Shown: positions 25,383 to 34,837, counted from the stretch's first letter. The stretch: 64,000 nt of DNA from Lachnospiraceae bacterium YSD2013 (GCA_900100895.1 FMTX01000021.1:1-64000), one strand, 5' to 3'. Made by a program: numbers and translations. Notes: generated from the sequence alone by a model not told the origin.

Positions 25383-26054
25383 TCAATCTTTTAAAAAAGT
25401 GGTCACAAATTGAACGGCAGCCTCGAGATTGTCGGCGCGACCCACCACTCCGAGAATCGCCTCGTCATGGTAGTATCCGGCCTTATGAAAGACCGAATCC
25501 TCAGGGATAATTATCCCCGCAAGTATTCTCTGACCCGAGCTGTTATCCACATAATAAAGATTGTTTTCCCACTTTTCCAAAAGTTCCTTGTCGATAAGAA
25601 GACTCAAGTCGGCATAAGCGTCCTGCCCCGCAAAGTAATCAAAGTATGTGCGGTCAGCAATGTAAATATCCATGTCGCTGATGGTAAAGAGCGCATTGAG
25701 CACCTGAATGGTCTCAAGGTCCGAAGTGGTACTGCCCGGCGAACCGATAGTGTAGGAAGCGTTAATCTCTATCTTCTTCCCACCGGTTTCGAAGTCCGAA
25801 CGCTTAAGAATATCCTGAATGCCGCTGTCGTCGCACTCCACATACGCCGCGTCGGAATTGACCATTACCATGTACATGGAAGTCTTGACGCGCCCGATGT
25901 TGTTAAGAAGCACCAGTATAAGAATCACAAGCGCGGTGCCGATTGCTATGATGGGGTACTTATAATAATCCCACACAAACGCAGCCTTCTCGCCTCGTGT
26001 CTTAAGACCTTTGTATCTTTCTATATCAACTTTAAACTGTTCTTTTAAATTCAT
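25383..26054 (-). CDS. Membrane-anchored extracellular protein of unknown function
   Basis: 223 residues: about 35 cytoplasmic residues, one membrane segment (about 38-58, YPIIAIGTALVILILVLL), and an extracellular domain of about 160 residues. The outer domain has SMYMVMVN and MDIYIADRTYFDYFAG stretches and ends AAVQFVTTFLKD, reminiscent of one lobe of a solute-binding protein, though I cannot assign a family. The start MNLKEQF overlaps the response-regulator stop in ATGA, so the two are co-translated. It may be an accessory ligand sensor for the kinase at 27597. Confidence 0.7.
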   Translation of the reverse strand: MNLKEQFKVDIERYKGLKTRGEKAAFVWDYYKYPIIAIGTALVILILVLLNNIGRVKTSMYMVMVNSDAAYVECDDSGIQDILKRSDFETGGKKIEINASYTIGSPGSTTSDLETIQVLNALFTISDMDIYIADRTYFDYFAGQDAYADLSLLIDKELLEKWENNLYYVDNSSGQRILAGIIIPEDSVFHKAGYYHDEAILGVVGRADNLEAAVQFVTTFLKD

Positions 26055-27616
26055 TTGGTTTCTTCCTTGGCGCTTCTCCATTCAAAGGGACCCACGCCCA
26101 TAAGCTTGTGGAACACGGTGGAGAAGTACGAAATATTGCAATATCCCACCTGCGTCGCAATCTCGCTGACAGACAGATCTGTCGACAAAAGAAGGCGCTT
26201 CGACTCCTCGATTCTTAGCTGATTGATGTACTCTCGAAGGTTCATGTTCATGTTGTTTTTAAATAATTTCGAGAGGTAATTGGGCGTAACAAATATAACC
26301 GCCGCCACATCGTTTCGGTCGATATCGTCTCTGAAGTGCTCGTCTATGTAACGCTTCGCTCTTGCTATGATGTCCTCGGAATCAAAGGCTTCTTTGGCCT
26401 TGGTCTGCTGCATTTTAAAGAGCGCCAGTGCATATTCCTTAAGTGAATTTCTGTTTTCACCGGCTCTTTCGTCGAGCTTGTTAATCTCCTGGTCGGTGAA
26501 AATGTTGTTGATACTCATACCGTTATCGCGGAAGTACGTGATAAACAGGTTCGTAATCTCCTTACGTATCTGGTCGAGGTTGCCCTTGGTGCAGTAGGTC
26601 TTCTCAAGCACCGAGTCGATGTAGTCGCTGTAACCCTCTTCGTCACGATTCTTAAGGTACCAGAATACCTGATTCTCGCTGAGGGCAATGTCTTCCTGAC
26701 CGACGGTGCCGGATTCTTCTTTTTCAAAGAAAATCTCGCCGGGATAGAACTTCGCCTTACGCATCTGGTCATACAAGCGCGCCACCACGAAGGTCGTCTC
26801 GTAGAAGTGAAACGGCTCACTGATAAGCGTCACGGGATTAAGATGCATATGATTTACGCAGAAATCTCCAAGTGCCGCACAACGCTGCTTAAGCAGTTCT
26901 CCCTCGGGCGCATCCTTTACAAAGCAGAAGCTCCATATGAATCTGTCGTCCGAATTCACAACCGTATGCGCAGAACCCACATAATTCGTAAGTACCTCAT
27001 CATGCAGACGATTAATTGTAAAAAGAAGCAGCTCCTTGTTCCAGCCGTTCTTGATGGCATCCACGATGTCGGCGCGGGTGTATACGATGCGCCAGATGCT
27101 GTCGGCGGTAAAGCCCATGCCGTTAATCTTAAGGCCGGTGTCTACCATTTCTTTATTAGTACCGAGCATTCCGTCGCAGGCCTGCTTAAAGACTGAAGTC
27201 ATAAGGGAGTCCTTACGGCTCTGGACCTCTTCTTTGTCCTCTTTCTTTTTATGATTGTCTATCATCTTAACGAGGCAGTTTTTAACCTCGTCAAGGTCGA
27301 AAGGCTTGGTAAGATACGCTGTTACACCGTACTCGATAGCCATCTGGGCGTACTCGAACTTTTCGTAACAGGTAAGGAAAGTGAACTCGCTGTTTAAGCC
27401 TTGGTCGGAGACATACTTAAGTACCTCGAGTCCGTTGCAGATGGGCATACCGATGTCGCAGATAATGAGCTCGGGTTTTTCTTCGTCAATTATCTGCTTG
27501 GCCATCTCGCCGTTGTAAGCGCGTAAGATCTTGGAAATTCCAAGCTCCACGCAGTCGAGGTTGCTCTGAAGCACGTCAATTGTGGAAATGTCGTCATCAC
27601 ATACCAAAAGTTTCAT
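26051..27616 (-). CDS. YesN-type response regulator with AraC DNA-binding domain
   Basis: 521 residues. Receiver domain (1-120) has the acidic pocket CDDD and phospho-acceptor D54 in LIICDIGMP, and K104-type lysine in YLTKPF. A helical linker of about 270 residues precedes an AraC helix-turn-helix pair (about 420-515; VTPNYLSKLFKNNMNMNL and VGYCNISYFSTVFHKLMG). It overlaps the kinase gene by 20 bases. Likely activates the transporter genes on both sides. Confidence 0.92.
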   Translation of the reverse strand: MKLLVCDDDISTIDVLQSNLDCVELGISKILRAYNGEMAKQIIDEEKPELIICDIGMPICNGLEVLKYVSDQGLNSEFTFLTCYEKFEYAQMAIEYGVTAYLTKPFDLDEVKNCLVKMIDNHKKKEDKEEVQSRKDSLMTSVFKQACDGMLGTNKEMVDTGLKINGMGFTADSIWRIVYTRADIVDAIKNGWNKELLLFTINRLHDEVLTNYVGSAHTVVNSDDRFIWSFCFVKDAPEGELLKQRCAALGDFCVNHMHLNPVTLISEPFHFYETTFVVARLYDQMRKAKFYPGEIFFEKEESGTVGQEDIALSENQVFWYLKNRDEEGYSDYIDSVLEKTYCTKGNLDQIRKEITNLFITYFRDNGMSINNIFTDQEINKLDERAGENRNSLKEYALALFKMQQTKAKEAFDSEDIIARAKRYIDEHFRDDIDRNDVAAVIFVTPNYLSKLFKNNMNMNLREYINQLRIEESKRLLLSTDLSVSEIATQVGYCNISYFSTVFHKLMGVGPFEWRSAKEETK

Positions 27617-29309
27617 CTTCGTATTCTCCGAAAGGAATCAATAACTCAACGTGGGCGCCGCCTTCTTCCCTATTGGAAAGACGTAAGAGGTCGTCCCTGT
27701 TAAAAATAAGTTTCAAACTGTAGCGAACATTGGTAAGACCCAAGTGTTCTTTGGTAAACATTTCGTCGTTCTCGGGATTGTTAATCTTCTCAAGGGCTTC
27801 GGCGGAGAAACCGTTTCCGTTATCTTCCTCGATAAGTCTGATGCCCTTGAATTCAGGCTCTTCATACACCTCGCCCGAAATCTTAACATACATTGTATTT
27901 ACAAGTGTCATAGCATGCTTGAAGGAATTCTCAACCAGTGAAAAAAGAATCAGGTACGGAATCTTCGATGCCTGAACCTCCTCGGGCACATCGTAAGAAA
28001 GCTCGATGCTATTGGGGAACCTTAATTTCTGCATGTCCACGTAATTGTCTATGTGTTTTAATTCTTCTTCCACCGTAGTCCAGTCGGTTGCGGTGTGAAG
28101 CATATATCTTGTAAAGGCCGCGAAGTCGGAGATGTACTTTCTGATCTCCTCCGGCGCCTTATTGTAAGTCATGTTGCTGATAGTGGTAATACCGTTTAAG
28201 AATGTGTGAGGCTGCATCTGAGCGCGTAACATCTTAAGACGGTTCTGTTCTCTCTTAATCTTTAAATCGTAAGATTCGATGGTAAGATTGCCTATTTTCT
28301 CACTCATCTCGTTAAAGCTTCCGTAGAGTTCCTCAAACTCGCTGCTGCCGGCGTCGTTAACATCCAGTCTGTAGTCAAGGTCGCCGTCGGAAAGCTCTTC
28401 ATTGGCGATTACAAGTTCTTTAATCGGGATACGTACTTTCTTATCGAGGTTAACTACCAGAAGTCCTATAAGTATTACGCAAAGTGCGCTGTCTACGATA
28501 AGAAACAGCGACGCTATTCTTCCCGAAATGGTCAGGCCCTGAGGCTTGGTAATAAAGATCAGTCCCACATCCGAGTCCGAAAGTCTTGAAGTCGAAACCG
28601 CATATCCTTTGACAAAGTAATCGCCTCTCTTGTCAAAGTTCACAAATTCCGCTGTGCTGTTGTCACCGATTACGCAGAAGTTCTCTCCTTCGTACTGTAC
28701 ATAGCAGTTTCTTTTGCCCGTAGCGTTGTCACCATAGGGTTCGGGCGCGAAGGTGGCGCACTCGCTCACGGCGCCTATCACGTATCTGCCGAGGCTTAAG
28801 CCCTTGTAGTAATAAGGCTTACCCATAATATTCACTACCGACCATTTTTTATTGGAAACGGAGTCCGCATCGGTAGGCGCGTATTCTTTGAGAAACGCTT
28901 TAAGTCCGGCATTGACGGAAGATGTTACAACTCGCGAGGTCGCGTTGACAAAAATGTCTTCTTCGGTATCGAGGATAAAGAACATTGTAACATCCGATGA
29001 CGCCATAACTTTAAAAGTCATCGATTCCTGAAGTTCGGTCTGGATAGTGTAATTCATAGCCGCAGAGTCACGCCTTACCTCTGTTTTCTTAAAAATGGTC
29101 GACGCAAGATCGTAGACATGCTCATAAATGGTGTTGAGCCTGCTGTCTACGGAGGTTGCCCAGTTCTGCGCTATTCCGTTGTTGGTGCCGAGTACGCTTT
29201 GCTTGTAGAAAGAGCTGTATGTAACCGATATCACAGCCAGAAAAAGAAGGGACGTAATAAGTGTTCCTCCAAGCAAAAACATTACCCGGTTTATCCAGGA
29301 TTTTTTCAT
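27597..29309 (-). CDS. YesM-type sensor histidine kinase
   Basis: 570 residues. Membrane segments at about 10-35 and 265-285 enclose an extracellular sensor domain; then HAMP (IPIKELVIANEELSDGDLDY), the His-kinase phosphoacceptor in AQMQPHTFLNGITTIS, and an HATPase with NSFKHAM and EDNGNGFS. Most YesM kinases have QMQPHFLYN; here the spacing is QPHTFLNG, a small change. The ATG at 29309 is chosen for the CGGAG site 8 bases upstream; longer in-frame starts lack one. The pair with 26051 is a typical oligosaccharide-responsive system. Confidence 0.92.
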   Translation of the reverse strand: MKKSWINRVMFLLGGTLITSLLFLAVISVTYSSFYKQSVLGTNNGIAQNWATSVDSRLNTIYEHVYDLASTIFKKTEVRRDSAAMNYTIQTELQESMTFKVMASSDVTMFFILDTEEDIFVNATSRVVTSSVNAGLKAFLKEYAPTDADSVSNKKWSVVNIMGKPYYYKGLSLGRYVIGAVSECATFAPEPYGDNATGKRNCYVQYEGENFCVIGDNSTAEFVNFDKRGDYFVKGYAVSTSRLSDSDVGLIFITKPQGLTISGRIASLFLIVDSALCVILIGLLVVNLDKKVRIPIKELVIANEELSDGDLDYRLDVNDAGSSEFEELYGSFNEMSEKIGNLTIESYDLKIKREQNRLKMLRAQMQPHTFLNGITTISNMTYNKAPEEIRKYISDFAAFTRYMLHTATDWTTVEEELKHIDNYVDMQKLRFPNSIELSYDVPEEVQASKIPYLILFSLVENSFKHAMTLVNTMYVKISGEVYEEPEFKGIRLIEEDNGNGFSAEALEKINNPENDEMFTKEHLGLTNVRYSLKLIFNRDDLLRLSNREEGGAHVELLIPFGEYEDETFGM

Positions 29310-29369
29310 TTGTGTTGCTCCGTTTGGATTGTCAGGATTAGTGTCCGCGGCACGCTTTCCCATCGTTAT

Positions 29370-29398
29370 ATTATATACCCAAACGCATAACCTCTTAA
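29370..29398 (-). promoter_or_regulatory. Candidate promoter of kinase operon
   Basis: Minus strand TTAAGA (29393-29398), 17 bases, TATAAT (29370-29375). The -10 box is perfect, the -35 matches 4/6. It lies 60 bases before the chosen kinase start and after the terminator of the lipoprotein gene. Confidence 0.6.
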
Positions 29399-29463
29399 TA
29401 ATTTTTGTAACCTTCCTCATGCATTTTATCCATTTTCTTTTGCCTTGCAATACCTATAAAAGA

Positions 29464-29486
29464 CGCGGACAGTCATCCTGCCCGCG
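29464..29486 (-). terminator. Terminator after lipoprotein gene
   Basis: On the minus strand CGCGGGCAG-GATGA-CTGTCCGCG forms a 9-bp stem (one G-U pair) followed by TCTTTTATA. It separates the abundant binding protein transcript from the kinase operon. Confidence 0.8.
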
Positions 29487-29527
29487 CCGTGTGTGTTATT
29501 TAGTCTTAATGGGCAAACACTGAGTGA

Positions 29528-31072
29528 TTATTTGTTGGCTGCTACCCATTCGTCAGCCTGCTTCTGGTAATCCTCTAAGATCTTGTCGATACCTGCATCC
29601 TTAAGAGCCTGAAGGAACTTAGGATACTCAACATCGGGATTAACGTCACCATAGGTAAGAACCTTGTTGTACTGCTCAACTACGTTGGAAACTGCAGTAA
29701 CTTCGTTCATTACGTTGATGGTGGAAGGTGTGAAGCCGTAAAGCGGAGGACACCAAGCCCTAGCCATAAGCTCCTTACCGTATTCGTTATCGGAACCGCT
29801 GTTTGCGGAGTTGCCTTCGAATTCGATACCCTGGAAACCGTTACCGATCATACCGCAGGAGTATAAGCAGTTGTAAGGAATTGAGTTAAAGTCAAGTCCT
29901 TCGGGATAGTGAGCCTTCGTGTGGTCTTCGTTCCACTCATAGTCCTGACCTTCAGCACCGTAGATAAGTGTATCCCAGATGAATTCATCTGTGTAAAGAA
30001 GGTTAATGAATCTTGCTGCTGCGGCAGGATCCTTACAGGAGTGTGAAATACCGATACCGAGTGTATCTGTTGCAAGGTTGTCGATACCGATTGAAATTGC
30101 GCCGTACTCTGCGCCGTAAGTGTTCTGCTCTGTGAACATCTGTGCAATTGCATCAACGTCAGCGGAGTGTCCCATGATAACGCCCTTGGAAGAACCGCTC
30201 ATAACAACTGCGTCATGAGATAAGGTATTAGCTGAACCTTCGGGATCTGCGTAACCCTTCTGACGGAATTCGTATGCTTTATAAATAGCGTTCTTGTATG
30301 CGTCTGACTCATAGTAGTTGATAAGCTGTGTGCTTTCGCCAACGGTTGCGGTGTAAGTGCCAACCTGTGAAGTCTTGGTGTATGAGTTGTAAAGCATGTT
30401 GAACTGGTCGCAGTATACGAGGAATCTCTCGTCGGGATACTTGGCCTTAAGCTGTGCAAGTGCATCACCGAGGGAATCAAGATCCTTAACCTTGGAGATA
30501 TCAACGCCGCTCTCGTCAACAAATTTCTTATCATAGATGAACTTCCAGTCAAGAACTGTACCGAAGTATCTGGGAACCATGTAAAGGTGTCCGGATAACT
30601 TACCGCTGCCTACGATGTTGCCGATTAAATCGAGTGTAGGCTTAAGTTCAGTACCTGTGTACTCATCAAGAGGAATGATGTAACCCTGGTTAGCCCAGTC
30701 GGAAAGTGAGAATACCTGAACGATGTCGGGTGCTTCGTCGCCGCCGCTTGCAAGCTCCATGGGAATCTTCTGAAGATAATCACCGATAGAAGTAATCTTT
30801 AAGTGAATCTTGTAACCCTCTTCATGAAGTGTGTTCTTGAGGTAATCGTTGATTACGTCTTCGACCTTCTGTGTTGCCTCAAGTGAAGGTACGATAAACA
30901 ATGTAGACATGTCGAGTGTGATTACGGAAGGCTCTGCAGTAGTGGCTGTACCTGAACCTGACTTGCTGCTTGTAGAAGTGCCGCCTCCGTTAGATGTTTC
31001 CTTACCGCAGCCGGCTATCATTGTGAGAGCAAGAGCCATAGTAAGAACCAATGCTAAAATTTTCTTTTTCAT
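29528..31072 (-). CDS. Oligosaccharide-binding lipoprotein (LipO-like)
   Basis: 514 residues. Signal MKKKILALVLTMALALTMIAGC with lipobox IAGC, then a Ser/Thr/Gly-rich linker, then an extracellular solute-binding domain. The size and partner permeases (LplB/LplC type) fit LipO/YtcQ-like proteins that deliver complex oligosaccharides. The ATG at 31072 is set by AAGGAGGAGG. It has its own terminator at 29464 and a regulatory region sharing boxes with the LplB-like permease gene. Confidence 0.88.
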   Translation of the reverse strand: MKKKILALVLTMALALTMIAGCGKETSNGGGTSTSSKSGSGTATTAEPSVITLDMSTLFIVPSLEATQKVEDVINDYLKNTLHEEGYKIHLKITSIGDYLQKIPMELASGGDEAPDIVQVFSLSDWANQGYIIPLDEYTGTELKPTLDLIGNIVGSGKLSGHLYMVPRYFGTVLDWKFIYDKKFVDESGVDISKVKDLDSLGDALAQLKAKYPDERFLVYCDQFNMLYNSYTKTSQVGTYTATVGESTQLINYYESDAYKNAIYKAYEFRQKGYADPEGSANTLSHDAVVMSGSSKGVIMGHSADVDAIAQMFTEQNTYGAEYGAISIGIDNLATDTLGIGISHSCKDPAAAARFINLLYTDEFIWDTLIYGAEGQDYEWNEDHTKAHYPEGLDFNSIPYNCLYSCGMIGNGFQGIEFEGNSANSGSDNEYGKELMARAWCPPLYGFTPSTINVMNEVTAVSNVVEQYNKVLTYGDVNPDVEYPKFLQALKDAGIDKILEDYQKQADEWVAANK

Positions 31073-31114
31073 AGAGTCTACCTCCTCCTTTAGTAACTCC
31101 ATTAAAACATATTC

Positions 31115-31151
31115 AAAAAAAGTATACTTTCAAAAATGTCACATCGATTTC
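31115..31151 (-). promoter_or_regulatory. Shared boxes before lipoprotein gene
   Basis: Minus strand TTGAAAGT (31126-31133) and TACTTTTTTT (31115-31124) recur before the permease gene at 25292. TGTCACAT (31137-31144) and ATCGATTTC (31143-31151, half of the LacI-type operator seen at 5955) follow. Candidate site for the AraC-type regulator at 26051 or a LacI-type protein. Confidence 0.4.
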
Positions 31152-31281
31152 TAAATAAATTCTCTTTATGAGTAAAATCAAAAATCGACAGCACTTTTTT
31201 AATACTTTTGCCCTTCCCCCTCATATTAAAATGTAAAAAGAAACACTTAGCACATTATTAATTGAATAAAGGAGAGATACT

Positions 31282-32874
31282 ATGACAGATTTTGAAAACG
31301 CCAAGGTCAAGGTTAAACAGGGCTGGCTTCAGGGCTATGCCGAAGAAAACGTTAAGATTTTCAAGGGTATCCCTTACGCAGCTCCTCCCGTAGGCGCGCG
31401 TCGTTTTAAAAAGCCCGAAGATCCCGAGTGCTGGCGCGGAGTAAGAAAAGCTACACAGTACAGCGCAGCCGCCGTTCAGCACGTTATGGAAATGGCCGAC
31501 ATGCCCGCCAATGTTCACGGAGTACCTCAGTTTATGGCACCTTCTCAGTACGAGGAAGATTGTCTTTACCTTAATGTATGGACTCCCGCTGATAAGCCCG
31601 ATGCCAAGCTCCCCGTATTCGTGTGGATTCACGGTGGCGGAATGGTAGCCGGAAGCGGTTGTGAAGTGGTATGTGAAGGTATTGGATTTGCGAAGAGAAA
31701 AGATATTGTGGTTGTTACCATTAACTACAGACTCGGATTCTACGGTTTCTTTGCCCATCCCGACTTAACGGCCGAGGCAGGCGGAACCAGCGGTAACTAC
31801 GCATTATATGATATGAGAAAAGCCTGTCAGTGGGTCAAAGAAAACATTGCCGCATTCGGTGGCGACCCCGACAGAATCACCGTTGCGGGCCAGTCCGGCG
31901 GTGCTGCGGGAACAGGTGCATTACACGCTTCGCCTTTAATGAAAGGTATTATCAACCGCGTATCCATCGAAAGCGGTCCTATTTACTGGGGCTTCATGCA
32001 GCCCGGTCCCCGCGAGAACATGGAAAAGCTCGGTGTTGAATACATGGAATACATCGGATGCAAGAGCATCGCAGAGCTTCGTACCCGCGACACCTGGGAA
32101 CTTTTCGACAAGTATGAAGAGTTCCAGCGTTCAAAGGGCATCGGTCCCATGGGCTTCGGCTTCACCTTCTGCGTAGACGGCGAGTTCATCCCCAAGCCTT
32201 ACTCAGAAATTATGGACGCCGGCGAATTCAACGACTTCGACGTACTTATGGGCTCCTGCGCTCAGGAATTCCCCGCAGTTGACGCTTCCAAGTACTCCGT
32301 TGAAGAGTTCCACAAGTACCTCGAGGAAGCCTTCCCCGATAACGCCGAGAACATGAAGAAATGGTACCCCGCAACCAATGGCATCGAAGCCGCCAAGCAG
32401 GTATCCACCATCGCTTCCGACATCATGCTCCTTGGCAGCGCCAAAATCGGTGAGCTCTGCGCAGGACGCGGCAGAAACGCTTACATCTGGCTTATGAGCA
32501 AAGAAAACGAAACCGAGCGCGGACATAACGAAGGTTCCCCTCACTGTGCCGAAATGCCTTACGTATTCGGTCGTGTAGATTCCGGCGAAAGAAATCCTTT
32601 CTTCCCCTACCACTGGGTAGGCGCCGACTACGACTTCATGGAGCTCATTCAGGGCTACTGGTATTCCTTTGCAGCCACCGGCAACCCCAACGGCGATAAC
32701 AGACCCGACTGGAAGAAATACGCAGACAAGTTCGACATCATCAACTTAAACAACAACACTGCGATGATTCCCGCTTCCGAGCAAGAGAAATACAATTACT
32801 ACTACGACAAGCTTCAGAGCAACGATTTCGTAATCACCCTGTTCGGAGCTCCCAGATTCACACCCAAGAAATAA
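31282..32874 (+). CDS. Type B carboxylesterase
   Basis: 530 residues, cytoplasmic, alpha/beta hydrolase. The family signature EDCLYLNVWTP, the oxyanion loop WIHGGG and the nucleophile S205 in AGQSGG are present; VDGEF and SPHCAEMPYVFG give the acid and histidine. The elbow is usually GESAG, so Q-S-G is a variation. AAAGGAG precedes the ATG. It stands alone on the plus strand between two minus-strand sugar operons and could remove acyl groups from imported oligosaccharides. Confidence 0.87.
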   Translation: MTDFENAKVKVKQGWLQGYAEENVKIFKGIPYAAPPVGARRFKKPEDPECWRGVRKATQYSAAAVQHVMEMADMPANVHGVPQFMAPSQYEEDCLYLNVWTPADKPDAKLPVFVWIHGGGMVAGSGCEVVCEGIGFAKRKDIVVVTINYRLGFYGFFAHPDLTAEAGGTSGNYALYDMRKACQWVKENIAAFGGDPDRITVAGQSGGAAGTGALHASPLMKGIINRVSIESGPIYWGFMQPGPRENMEKLGVEYMEYIGCKSIAELRTRDTWELFDKYEEFQRSKGIGPMGFGFTFCVDGEFIPKPYSEIMDAGEFNDFDVLMGSCAQEFPAVDASKYSVEEFHKYLEEAFPDNAENMKKWYPATNGIEAAKQVSTIASDIMLLGSAKIGELCAGRGRNAYIWLMSKENETERGHNEGSPHCAEMPYVFGRVDSGERNPFFPYHWVGADYDFMELIQGYWYSFAATGNPNGDNRPDWKKYADKFDIINLNNNTAMIPASEQEKYNYYYDKLQSNDFVITLFGAPRFTPKK

Positions 32875-32904
32875 ACGTCTTCTTCATAATTTGTTCCTAC
32901 AACG

Positions 32905-32940
32905 AAAAGGGCGAGACAGGTAATGCTGCCTCGCTCTTTT
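32905..32940 (+). terminator. Terminator after carboxylesterase
   Basis: AAAAGGGCGAG and CTCGCTCTTTT pair over 11 positions with one G-T pair; the stem continues as CAG/CTG inside. The right arm ends in TTTT. Confidence 0.85.
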
Positions 32941-33007
32941 ACAATTTGGTTTACATAATATTTCGCGTGTTCTTGCGAACATGACTCTATGGCTCATTTT
33001 GTACATA

Positions 33008-33079
33008 TAGGGTCAGTGTTTCTTTTATCATCAATTTCTCGTGTTGACCCTACAAACGATTATCAGCTTACAGGGTCAA
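33008..33079. repeat. Three AGGGTCA boxes in a gene-free gap
   Basis: TAGGGTCA (33008-33015) and TGACCCTA (33045-33052) form an 8-bp inverted repeat; a third copy, AGGGTCA, lies at 33072-33078. A small hairpin AAACTGC/GCAGTTT follows near 33095-33112. The stretch 32941-33125 has no gene. The copies resemble the stem of the neighbouring terminator (GACCCC/GGGGTC) but are not identical. Function unknown. Confidence 0.5.
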
Positions 33080-33125
33080 TTGGTGGCGACTCAAAACTGC
33101 GTTTGCAGTTTACATAAATCAATAT

Positions 33126-33167
33126 AACATGACCCCAGTAGCCTTTTTTAGTCACTGGGGTCATGTT
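33126..33167 (-). terminator. Terminator after GH13 phosphorylase operon
   Basis: AACATGACCCCAGT pairs perfectly with ACTGGGGTCATGTT (14 bp); the loop has 14 bases. It begins 3 bases beyond the GH13 stop codon. On the minus strand there is no strong T run after it, so it may also act as an RNA-stabilising end. Confidence 0.7.
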
Positions 33168-33169
33168 CA

Positions 33170-34828
33170 TCACTTTATTTCGTATGTTTCTTTTTCAAAA
33201 TCCACTGTCAGGCTCGCTGTGCCCTTATCATTGATCCATGTAATGCTCATTTCTGAGCCTTCACATGTAATAGTGACCTTGGCGTCCTCGGTGAATGCGG
33301 GGCAGGTGTTGCGGAAGCGGAGCATTTCGAGCTGCTTCTTGACTACAGGTTTATCGAGTAATTCGCGGGCCTCAGCCAAAGAAAGGTTCGTGCGGTTGAT
33401 TTCCTTGTGACCGCCGGCGCCTGCGCGCTTCATGGCTTCGTAGTCGTTCTTGCCTGCGAAGAGGTCTAAGTACCAGATTTGAGGCTTGCCGGGCATGAAG
33501 AGCTGAATGGCTCTTGCCATAAGCATACGCTGCTCACTCTCGCCGAGAGCACTGAAGTAAGTCGCATTGACCTGATAATAAACGTTCTTGGCTCCGTGAA
33601 GATCTTTCACGTAACCGCCGCGCTTAACCACTGTGTCGATAAGGTTCTGAATATCTTCCTCGGGAAGAAGTCCCTTAAGATCGAGAAGCGGTATTCCGTC
33701 GTGGCAGCCGAGCATGTTGACTGTCATAATGTTATTGTCGATGACTTCGTCGCCCCACTTCTTTAAGTAGCTGCCGTTCTTTCGGATGAAAGCATCAATC
33801 AAAAGTCCCGGAAGGAAGAAATCGTATACCATGTAGCCCTTGTCGGCAAGCACCTTGTAAGTGCCCTCGCCGTAGCTTGCATGAATCTCGGGAAGAAGCG
33901 TCAATGCGTGCCCGGAAGCAATATCGTCTATCTTCTGAAGCAGGTCCCATGTGCCCGGGTCATTCAGGAAATTCCTAAGCCCCGGTTCCTTGGGCGCATA
34001 TGCAAAAGCATCAAGTCTGACAATCGAAACTCCGTAATCCGAAAGCTTCTTAAGCGTATCCTTGTAATAGTCCCACACCAGCGGAGACTTGATATTTAAA
34101 TCCATCTGGCCTAGGTAGCTGCGGTTTGCCTGAAGATAATCGCGAAGCATATCCGCATACTCTTCAAAGCCTGCAAAATCAATATCCTCGGGAGCCTTGC
34201 CCTCTTCCACGGCCACATTGATAATCTCGCTCACTCGCACAGCCGTCTCATACTGAAGTCCGCACTCGCGCACCAGCTTAAGCGGGTCGACAGCGTTATA
34301 AATCACTTTCTGATAAAACGTATTCCAGTAAGGCACATCGGTTCCGTCGGGAAAACGCACCATAAGAATCGGCAGCCCCTCCTTTCGGAAGAACATGTTC
34401 TTAATGTACTTCTCATCCGGCTGAATATAACCCTTATCGGTCATCTTACCGCAGCCTTCCCAGAATCTGTTCCAGTTTATAAAGAAGTCCTTGTACTCAG
34501 ACTTCTCACCGTTCTTAATAATGTCCTGAAATTGCGGCGAAAGAACGGATATATGGTTAAGTATAAAATCCATCGTAAGGTCGATGTTTATCTCATGAAG
34601 CCTCTCTATATCGCGCTTCGAAGCAAGCGTCTCGCTTATCTCGTAATTGATAAGGGAGAAGCCTCTGTCAAGATCTGTATTGAACACGCTCGGAAGAAGA
34701 TAAATCGAGCGAAACACATCCTTAAACTTCTCATCATCAAGAAGCTCCACGATATCAGATAATCTACCGCCGATACTGTCGGGGTAAGCGTTAAGCATCG
34801 CTCCGATACTCATTTTTTTGCTCTGCAT
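33170..34828 (-). CDS. GH13 subfamily 18-type phosphorylase
   Basis: 552 residues. It has the sucrose-phosphorylase layout: N-terminal ITY/PS-x-NTDLDRGFS region, IDLTMDFILNH, catalytic nucleophile in VSIVRLDAFAYA, acid in LLPEIHASYG and the transition-state aspartate in LGCHDGIPLLD, then PQIWYLDLFAG. Enzymes of this subfamily cleave an alpha-glucoside with phosphate to give alpha-glucose 1-phosphate. Sucrose, sucrose 6-phosphate or glucosylglycerate are known substrates; which applies is not visible. AGGAGGATAGC precedes the ATG. It is the last gene of a four-gene operon, 9 bases after a P-loop kinase. Confidence 0.85.
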   Translation of the reverse strand: MQSKKMSIGAMLNAYPDSIGGRLSDIVELLDDEKFKDVFRSIYLLPSVFNTDLDRGFSLINYEISETLASKRDIERLHEINIDLTMDFILNHISVLSPQFQDIIKNGEKSEYKDFFINWNRFWEGCGKMTDKGYIQPDEKYIKNMFFRKEGLPILMVRFPDGTDVPYWNTFYQKVIYNAVDPLKLVRECGLQYETAVRVSEIINVAVEEGKAPEDIDFAGFEEYADMLRDYLQANRSYLGQMDLNIKSPLVWDYYKDTLKKLSDYGVSIVRLDAFAYAPKEPGLRNFLNDPGTWDLLQKIDDIASGHALTLLPEIHASYGEGTYKVLADKGYMVYDFFLPGLLIDAFIRKNGSYLKKWGDEVIDNNIMTVNMLGCHDGIPLLDLKGLLPEEDIQNLIDTVVKRGGYVKDLHGAKNVYYQVNATYFSALGESEQRMLMARAIQLFMPGKPQIWYLDLFAGKNDYEAMKRAGAGGHKEINRTNLSLAEARELLDKPVVKKQLEMLRFRNTCPAFTEDAKVTITCEGSEMSITWINDKGTASLTVDFEKETYEIK

Positions 34829-34837
34829 GCTATCCTC

